The position numbers were made by a program, and so were the translations under genes. From assembly GCA_029964075.1 (NCBI GenBank), contig CM057146.1:14031501-14095500 (forward strand): 64,000 bases of DNA, read 5' to 3'. The stretch comes from Patiria pectinifera (Eukaryota; Echinodermata; Asteroidea; Valvatida; Asterinidae). Positions 55,411 through 64,000 of this stretch are shown here, in pieces. The stretch's first letter is position 1. Each line of letters begins with the position of its first letter. The notes beneath the pieces are model-generated. The model ran no database searches, had not been told where the DNA came from, and worked only from the letters and a program-made list of their open reading frames with translations.

Positions 55411-58400
55411 TGAGGTCTTTTGGAGTTCGTTTGTCGGGACAACTGAGATTTTGAGGAAGGCTTGATCATACCATCCCCATTTTGAAAGGTAGGGCTTCGT
55501 TTTAACATTTCATATTTAGTGTTAGCTAAGTGCAGGTTATCACGTTGACAATAACGAATATTCAACTTGTATGCAGCATAACAACGAAAAACTGCAACCC
55601 TCATAAAAACTGGATTTTATTTAGATTTTTGTCTTGCCCCTAAACAAATCCTCCCTGTCGGTATACTGGCATTTTCGAGTACGATGGGGAACGGGGCCAT
55701 TCTACCCTGCAAGAACTGAATTATTGTCGGGCACCAAATAATTTGACCTCTGTAAAGTGATTGTTTGAAAACTGAACGTGGTTAGCGGTCTCATTTGATG
55801 TTTCAATCGATGTCACATCGGTTGGATAGGCCCAACCCGAAAGTTTGAAATTCGGTAGTCACCCTAATAGATGAACTGACCAACACTCAGAACAAAGCTA
55901 ATGTGAAGCATTTCTTGATGTGATACAATATTTGTTCGTATTTCAACGCAAATTTTTGTCTTTGTTTCCTCAACCAAATTCCTCAACCCTCATTCACAAT
56001 TGATATAATATACATAATACTCCAACGACTGCGTGCCGGTGTTTCTTGATCTAGCGATCTTGGGGTAGCTTCCTGGTCCCGTGACTAGTAGTGCTTGTGA
56101 CGGTCCGTTGGTTCGCAAATGAGGGGCAATTTCTTAAAAGTTTAACAAATGGTTTTTTAATTTGAAAAGTCAATCTCAATTTGATGTGCCACTAAAGGGC
56201 GCCCTTTCCGGTGATATCGCCATCACTTTTTCTTGGTGTTTGGCATTTCCCACTAAACACTCAATTTCACAAATTACTAGTCTGTACTAAAATGCTTCCA
56301 TTTTCGAGTTCATTTCAATTTTCATTGCACTTCCAATAACACCTGAAGTGAAGGTCAAGTAGTTTTGTGACCGGGAAGAAATGTTGCTAAAGGCACCGTG
56401 TACCACCTCACGAAAATCGATAACGACACTAAAAGATAGAGTTAAGAGTATTTTGTCAAAGCCTGCCCTTAAATCGCTTGTGAGTTGATACCTGATGGCG
56501 TCATGATGACGTCACAAAATCCTTAACATCTTTGGACTGATGCCCAAGTTCGTACCAGGCTTTATTATGACCACGTCAACCGTTTGGAAGAATTCGCGGT
56601 TTGTTTTGACTGGGGCTCATTTCTGTCTTTTGAATTCACCTAACTTGGACCTTCCGGTCATACCAAAAAATTGTTCAGGAGAAAACCCGCCGAATTATAG
56701 ACATTTTGTGCTAAGACATTCATAATTATGCACGCATGCGCATGAATGCACCTGGCGACAAAAAGTGAAAGCAGCCCACTGAAATATACAGGGGTCAAAA
56801 TTTTTGTCATTTGCTTTCAATTTCTCCAGGATTTGTCCCTTTTTTTAATTGAGGAAAGGCTCTAAAATCGTCATAGGCATTGCTTTCTGGTCTCAGTGGG
56901 TTGGGGGGGGGGAGGCACAAAATAAAATATTTAAGAATTGCAAAGGATGCTAGCAGGGTTCCTTTCCGCACTGGTGCCAAAAATAAACATGCTTGGGGGA
57001 TTCCCAGTTCAACTACAAAACACTAGCGATCATCTTTAAAAATGTCGGGTTTTGAAATACCATCGAGAGTCAAAGGTAGTGATTGACGAGATTAATGTTG
57101 CAACTTTCTGCCGCTGACCGATATAGTGCAGCGTGATTTTCGCGTGGCAGGCGCCCGGGCCTGTACACCCGATCCCCGGTCAACTTGACCGTCAGTGCAC
57201 GGTGAAATCATTTTGTGCCGGCGTATCCCGTAATTCAGCCACGGTGACGCCTGGCGCAACTCTGCACCGAAATTCGGCCCGAAATTTGGTGGATGGTATC
57301 CCAAAGCAAACGGTTATTTTCTGGCACTAATACAGACAGGATCCCTGCTGTTTTCTCGCCCTCGTGCGCACGAGACGAAAGCAATTTTAAACAGTTTTTA
57401 TTTTGTGCCCCCAAAAACCACTAAAGCCAGAAAATAATGCTTTTGAGGATTTTAGGGATTTTTTATGCAACAAGTTCAAATTTCCTTGAAATTTGCGTTC
57501 ATAAACCAAACGACTATTTGGATTTTATATTCCAGCAAAATACAATCAAATTGCTTTCTTTCTTTACATACAAAATGTACACATTTCCACTGTAATTCTT
57601 CGTATAAACTAAAGAAATAATGCAATAAACGTACAATAGCTCAAGCATTAAAATTTACTAAAGTAGCAGTCTGGCTGAGCCCTCTCCTTTGGCTTCTCTA
57701 TATCGATAACTTCACACCAATTATTTCTCAAAATCATCGAGGCTGGTCTCTGCCCTCTCCTCGAAATCTCATCTCAGAATCTGCTCCATTCCAAACTCGT
57801 CTTGCTTATAAACCCCAGATGAAATATTAAAGCAATGCCACATGGTCAAAGAATTCGGTATGCATTCAAAAACAAACTAAATATTCGACAATCAAAATGA
57901 TGCAAAGTATAAACACGCTACTCAATAAACCTTTTCACTGTTAAATAATAATTTATGCCCTAAAAAATGGTTTTGAGGCAAGAAGCGAAATCGGTCCATT
58001 ACAAATGTACAGCGATACAAACAAACAGAAAAGGCCCTGAAATCGTCATGGGCATTACTTTCTGGCCAAAGTGGGTTTTTTGGGGTAAAAAAAAATCACA
58101 ACTTAAAAAAATGTTTTGTTCCCGAGCGACTATGAGGGCGAAGGGAATCAGCAGGGCTCCTTTCAGCACGAGTGAAAATTCGTAACTGTGCACTTCGCGG
58201 TACCATCCACCAAATAACGGGACGAATCGCGCTGCTGAATCGCGCCGGGCTGAACCGCCGGCTGAATCACGGGCTGCGCCGGCATTAACGATGTCGATGT
58301 CACCGTGCACGAACCGTCACGTTGACCGCGTACAGGCCCGGTGGGCGTCATATATGAATAAGAATAATTTATTTCAAAACGTCATCACTGTTAGGCGACA

Positions 58401-58685
58401 CCACCCTAAAGGTCAATTTCTCAAAGTCGTATATCTTCAGAACCACAAGCCGCATTGGCTTACAACTTTGTTGTTGAATAGTCGGGCACGAGTTCAAACT
58501 GAACAGTGGAGAGACGTCATGATGACGTCTTCTAGTGATTTTAAACCGATTTCCAATCTTTTTAAAATTGTTATGAGTTTAAACAACTAAAGGAAAATAC
58601 TTTGGAGGCCCGAATCAGACAAAGGAAACATATTTTGTGACCGAAAAGAAGATCCGACTGAAAATAGCAAAAAAGAATCGTACTT

Positions 58686-58766
58686 TTCCAACCCGGGATT
58701 CGAACTCTGGACCGTTCGTATGCCAAGCGAGAGCCTTAACCACAAGAAAACGCAGCTTGCACGACC
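58686..58766 (-). repeat. tRNA-like segment in array unit 3
   Basis: Copy of the same segment, with B box AGAGTTCGAATCCC and a changed A-box region (cttgtggttaaggc). Confidence 0.6.
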
Positions 58767-59896
58767 ACGCGCACGGTAAAATGGCGTACGTAATGATATA
58801 CGTTAACCTGCATGTTAACATAAACATGAACATCTTATCATTAGTCAAGCCGCCCAAACATTCTTACCCCAGATGCCTGCGCGATAAACATTATCTGTCA
58901 TAGATCCCTGTGATCATTACAAGTATGTCCACTTAAAAAAACCCCAATAATTCGGACAAATACTCCCGACTCTCCAAGTACGGACGTATTTCATGCACAC
59001 ATCAAAGTAAAGTTATTTTAAAAACCTTTCATAATCTGTTCAGTTCCTAGACGTTTATTGGTCACTTTCGGGAAAAAAATGATCCATCCAGAAATGATCA
59101 CCTCTAAAAGTGGTCCAAAATCCCATCGCCATTCTTCGCCCCAAGTAGCCCAGTTAAAGGGTCATATTCTTTCCAAATTTCACAACGGTAGGCCTACGAC
59201 ATCACACAAGGCACGGCAGCCAACATTATGTTTCTTAAACCCTCCAATTGCTGGCCTTCGAAATGCTCAAATAACAGAAAATGTAATTGTTGTGAGTAAA
59301 AATAAACCAGCAAATCATCCGGAGCCACGAACCACACGAAGACAAACAATTTTTGTGACAGGAACGAAGATCCGACAGAGAAATTAATAGATAAAAGGAA
59401 CACATAATCGTAACTGCAAACCCGACATTCGAACTTGGGACCTTTCGCATCACCTTCCTGTTCAATGCACCTTGAATTAAGTATATAGACTCCAAGAACG
59501 ATATTTTAAGGCATGTTGATATATTTTGGCGTGTGGTTTATATTTTGAGTTATTACACAGAACATTTAAGTGTGTGTAAAAAATCTTTGCCGGTGCGTCT
59601 CGGAAAAAAAAAATGAAAAAAAAAATGATATAATAATTTGGCCATGTCATCTCAGCCCCTCCTCTGGATCGCTGCCCGTAGATAAGATAAAAACAAATTG
59701 AATTTGGAAGTAAATTGATTGAGGCGGCTTTTTCATCAATCACAATTTTCAAACAAATGATAATAAATGCAGGTGTATTAGGTAACAACGATTTTGCAGA
59801 TCACGCCATAGATAATGTTACACATGCAGCGCACACTGTACAAGAGTGATAATTGAGAACGCACGAAGCGTTCAGCAGCGACGCCGTTACGTAGTA

Positions 59897-62800
59897 AGGT
59901 TCATGTTTTTGACCAAGCTTGTCTTTGAATTCAGCTCATTCAGATTTGAGCTCGATTGTACCTGATTGAGCACGCCTAGACTTTAGCTAGTAAACTCGAG
60001 GTCATTCGGACTTCAACTCGGACTTGAGCTCGTCTGTACCTGAGCACGCCTTGACTTTAGCTAGTAAACTCGAGGTCATTCGAGCTCGTCTGTACCTGAG
60101 CACGCCTTGACTTTAGCTCGTTAAACTCGAGGTCATTCGGACTCATCCGGACCTGAGGTCTTTTGGAGTTCGTTTGTCGGGACAACTGAGATTTTGAGGA
60201 AGGCTTGGTCATATCATCCCCATTTTGAAAGGTAGGCCTTCGTTTTAACATTTCATATTTAGTCATAGCTAAGTGCAGGTTATCACGTTGACAATAACGA
60301 ATATTTAACTTTTATGCAGCATAACAACGAAAAACTGCAACCCTCATAAAAACTGGATATTATTTAGATTTTTGTCTAGCCCCCAAACAAATCCTCCCTG
60401 TCGGTATACTGGCATTATCGAGTCCGATGGGGAACGGGGCCATTCTACCCTGCAAGAACTGAATTATTGTCGGGCACCAAATAATTTGACCCTTGTAAAG
60501 TGATTGTTAGAAAACTAAACGTGGTCAGCGGTCTCAATCGATGTTTCATTCGATGTCACATCGGTTGGATAGGCCCAGCCCGAAAGTTTGACCTTGGTAT
60601 ATATTGACGCCTAATAGATGAACCGACCAGCCCTCAGAACAAAGCTAATGTGAAGCATTTCTTGATGTGATACAATATTTGTTCATATTGCAACGCAAAT
60701 TTTTGTCTTTGTTTCCTCAACCAAATTCCTCAACCCTCATTCACAATTGATATAATATACATAATACTCCAACGACTGCGTGCCGGTGTTTCTTGATCTA
60801 GCGATCTTGGGGTACCTTCCTGGTCCCGTGACTAGTAGTGCTTGTGACGGTCCGTTGGTTTGCAAATGAGGGGCAATTTCTTAAAAGTTTAACAAATGGT
60901 TTTTTAATTTGAAAAGTCAATCTCAATTTGATGTGCCACTAAAGGGCGCCCTTTCCGGTGATATCGCCATCATTTTTTTCTTGGTGTTTGGCATTTCCCA
61001 CTAAACACTGAATTTCACAAATGACTTGTCTGTATTAAAATGCTTCAATTTTTGAGTTAAATTCAATTTTCATTGCACTTCCAATAACACCGGAAGTGAA
61101 GGTCAAGCGGTTTTGTGCCCGGGAAGAAAATTTTGCTGAAGGCACCGTCTACCACCTCGCGACAAACGATAACGACACTCAGATTCAGTTTGTGAGAGAG
61201 AGTTAAAAGTATTTTGTCTAAGTATGCGCTTAAATCCCTTGTAATTTGATATCTGATGACGTCATAATGACGTCACTAAATCCATTACATCTTCGAACCC
61301 ATGTCCAAGTTCTGCCAGGTTTTATTATGACCACGTCAACCGTTCGGAAGAAATCTTGGTTGTTTTGACTGAAGCTCATTTCTGTATTTTTAATTCAACT
61401 TACTTTGACTTTTCGGTCATACCAAAAACTGTTTAGGAGGAGAAAACCTGCCGAATATAGACTTTTTACTGATACATTCATAATTATGCACGCATGCGCA
61501 TAAATGGGCCTGGCGACAAAAAGTGAAAGTAGCCCTCTGTAATGTACAGGGGTCAAATTGTTGTCATCTGCTCTCAATTTCTCCAGGATTTGTCATTTTT
61601 TGAATTAGAAAAGGCCCTAAAATCGTCATAGGCATAACTTTCTGGTCTCAGATCTGGTCTCATTGGGGTTTTTTTTGGGGGGGGGGGGGCCACGAACAAT
61701 CATCTTTAAAAATTGCTTGTGTCCCGTGCGCACAAGGGCGACTATCAGCAGGGTTCCTTTCCGCACCGGTGCGAAAAATATACATGCTTGGAAGATTCCC
61801 GGTTCAACTACAAAACACTAGCGATCATCTTTTCAAATGTCAGGTTTTGAAATACCATCGAGAGCCAAAGGTAGTGATTGACGAGAATGTTGCAACTTTT
61901 TGCCGCTGACCGATATAGTGCAGCGTGATTTTCGCGTGGCAGGCGCCCGGGCAAGTACACCCGATCCCTGGTCAACGTGACCGTCAGTGCACGGTGAAAT
62001 CGATTTGTGCCGGCGTATCCTATTCGCCTCGTGCGCACGAGACGAAAGCAATTTTTAAAGTTTTTATTTTGTGCCCCCAAAAACCACTAAAGCCAGAAAA
62101 TAATGCATATGACGAATTTAGGGATTTTTCATGCAACAAGTACAAATTTCCGTGAAATTTGCGTTCATGAAACCAAAAAACTATTTGGATTTTATATTCC
62201 AGCAAAATATAATCAAATTGCTTTCTTTCTTTACATACAAAATGTACAAATTTCCACTGTAGCTTTTCGTAAATGCAATAAATGTACAATAGCTCAAGCA
62301 TTAAAATTCACTAAAGTAGCAGTCTGGCTGAGTCCTCTCCTTTGGCTTCTCTATATCGGTAACTTCACACCAACTATTTCTCAAAATCATCGAGGCTGGT
62401 CTCTGCCCTCTCCTCGGAATCTCATCTCAAAATCTGCTCCATTCCAAACTCGTCTTGCTTATAAACCCCAGTAGAAATATTAAAGCGATGTCACATGGTC
62501 CAAAAATTCGGTATGCATTCAAAAACAAACTAAGTATTCGACAATCAAAATGATGCAAAGTATAAACACGCTACTCAATAAACCTTTTCACTGTGAAATA
62601 ATAATTTATGCCCTAAAAATGGTTTTGTGGCAAGAAGCGAAATTGGTCCATTACAATGTACAGCGGTACAAACAAACAGAAAAGGCCCTGAAATCGTCAT
62701 GGGCATTACTTTCTGGCCAAAGTGGACTTTTTGGGGGTCAAAAAAATCACAACTTAAAACAATGCTTTCTTCTCGAGCGACTATGAGGGCGAAGGGAATC

Positions 62801-64000
62801 AGCAGGGCTCCTTTCAGTGAAAATTAGTAACTGTGCACTTCGCGGTACCATCCACCAAAATGACGGGACGAATCGCGCTGCTGAATCGCGCCGGGCTGAA
62901 CCACCGGCTGAATCACAGGCTGCGCCCGTGCGCCGTCACAAACGATGTCGATGTCACCGTGCACGAACCATCACGTTGACCGGGCACTGGGCGTACAGGC
63001 CCGGCGGGCGCCACGCCAAAAACCACGCTGCGCTATATCGGTCATTATTATAAAAAATAAAGCAATAAAGAAAATCAAGTCGATACAATTAAAAAAGAAT
63101 TTTAAAAATATTTTCCAAAGTTAATTGTCAAATTGCATCTTTCGATAGTGATTGACGACACTGTTGCAACTTTTTCCGCTGACCAATATACATGTATATA
63201 GCGCAGCGTGTTTTTTTCGTGTGGCTCACGCCGGGCCTGTACGTCCAGTGCCCGGTCAATGTGACTGTCCATGCAAGGTGACATCGTTTGTGGCCCGCAG
63301 CCCGTAATTCAGCCCGCGGTTCAGCCCGGCGCAACTCATCACCGCGTTCAGTCCGAAATTTGGAGATGGAACACCGAAGTGCACAGTTACTCATTGTCAC
63401 TCGTGCGGAATGGAGCCCTGCTGATTGCCTTAGCCCTCGTGTGCTCGGGACGAAGGCAATTATTTAAGTCTTCATTTTGTGCATCAAGAAAGAAGCGAGA
63501 AGTCCTTGGAGAAATTGCGAAAAAAAAACACCCGAATGTTTGTACCCCTGTACGTTTTTGATGGACCTTTTTCCGGTTCTTGCCTCAAGACCATTGATGC
63601 GCATGCGCATCATTTATTTTTATCATTTATAAGTAACAGGTCTATGACATCCCCACTGGAGCCGACCACACATTCTTAGACGGTTCAATAACTCTGAAAT
63701 ACTGTTTGGGCGTGGCAGCCCCCCCCCCAAAAAAAAAATTGTATCTCAACTACATGCGTGTTCAGTAGAAACCACAAAAATCCCTGCCACGTAAATTGGT
63801 GTTTGTCATTTTGAACAGAAATTACGTTGAAAAAAAATATATCACCTTGTGACACGTGACCAGCGGTTTCATTGGATGATTCATTAGAACCAACAATTGT
63901 GTTGTCAGTGCAGCGTGATTTTCGCTTGGCAGGCGCCCGGGCCTGTAAACCCGATGCCCGGTCAACATGACCGTCAGTGCACAGTGAAATCATTTTGTGC
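59897..64000. repeat. Large array, unit 4 (cut by window end)
   Basis: Begins like unit 3. Modules: minus 61,515-61,780, plus 61,860-62,110, minus 62,680-63,050, plus 63,120-63,620. Near 63,908 it jumps from 'attgtgttgtcag' straight into another plus module ('tgcagcgtgattttcgc'), so the array continues beyond the window with a rearranged order. Confidence 0.85.
59945..60145. repeat. Same minisatellite, unit 4 copy
   Basis: About three copies, one shortened ('gaggtcattcgagctcgtct'). Confidence 0.75.

Larger units (their letters stand above)
55059..59896. repeat. Large array, unit 3
   Basis: Begins 'aaggttcatgtttttgaccc' and runs 4838 bp to the start of unit 4. Modules: minus at 56,760-56,990, plus at 57,070-57,430, minus at 58,030-58,350. 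The second plus module is deleted: the sequence jumps at about 58,350 from 'gtgggcgtcat' into the 'gttaggcgacacc' block. Confidence 0.88.

Noticed and set aside
43789-64000. Ribosomal DNA or histone-type tandem gene array
   Set aside because: No rRNA-like conserved segments or histone frames are present; the units contain only inverted modules, minisatellites and tRNA-like pieces.

Overview
This is a 64 kb piece of animal nuclear genome. It is AT-rich, has long introns with canonical GT-AG borders, and is dense in miniature DNA transposons, tRNA-derived SINEs and decayed LINEs. No bacterial features are present (no operons, no ribosome-binding sites). The one protein-coding gene is closest to vertebrate FOXRED2. 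Together with the repeat style (many TACATGTA and ACCGGTA motifs, poly-G/poly-C-bearing hAT MITEs, TTAA-flanked MITEs) this suggests an invertebrate deuterostome, most likely an echinoderm such as a sea star. The species-level guess is an inference; the sequence does not prove it.

Layout. (1) About 1-12.3 kb: non-coding upstream DNA full of MITEs. A CCAAT/GC-box cluster at 3.82-3.89 kb, followed by a consensus splice donor at 4161, is a candidate promoter and non-coding first exon. (2) 12.3-37.4 kb: a complete FOXRED2 gene on the plus strand, in ten coding exons that join in perfect phase to a 663-residue protein. The protein has a signal peptide, a GAGPGG FAD-binding motif, a GRGNSA second Rossmann motif and the C-terminal FOXRED2 region. 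By family knowledge it is an ER-lumen flavoprotein of ER-associated degradation. Introns 1, 2, 4, 5, 6 and 8 carry copies of one TTAA-flanked MITE superfamily. (3) 37.4-43.8 kb: 3' flank with polyadenylation signals, a roughly 180-bp tandem repeat and several well-preserved MITEs. (4) 43.8-64 kb: no gene. This is a large complex repeat array of four related units (about 4.8 kb when intact), built from inverted GC-rich modules that alternate in orientation, plus internal minisatellites, tRNA-like segments and one LINE fragment.

The most unusual structure is at the end of coding exon 8. An 80-bp unit containing the last 33 nt of the exon, its splice donor and the first 47 nt of the intron is repeated in tandem eleven times (33,761 to about 34,980). 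All eleven copies keep a GT donor. Each later copy also has an AG exactly 30 nt before its donor, so each could in principle act as a 30-nt phase-compatible micro-exon adding ten residues. The intronic part of the unit comes from the end of a TTAA MITE, and the last copy is split by a later insertion, so the order of events can be read from the sequence. The second notable structure is the alternating inverted-module array that fills the last 20 kb.
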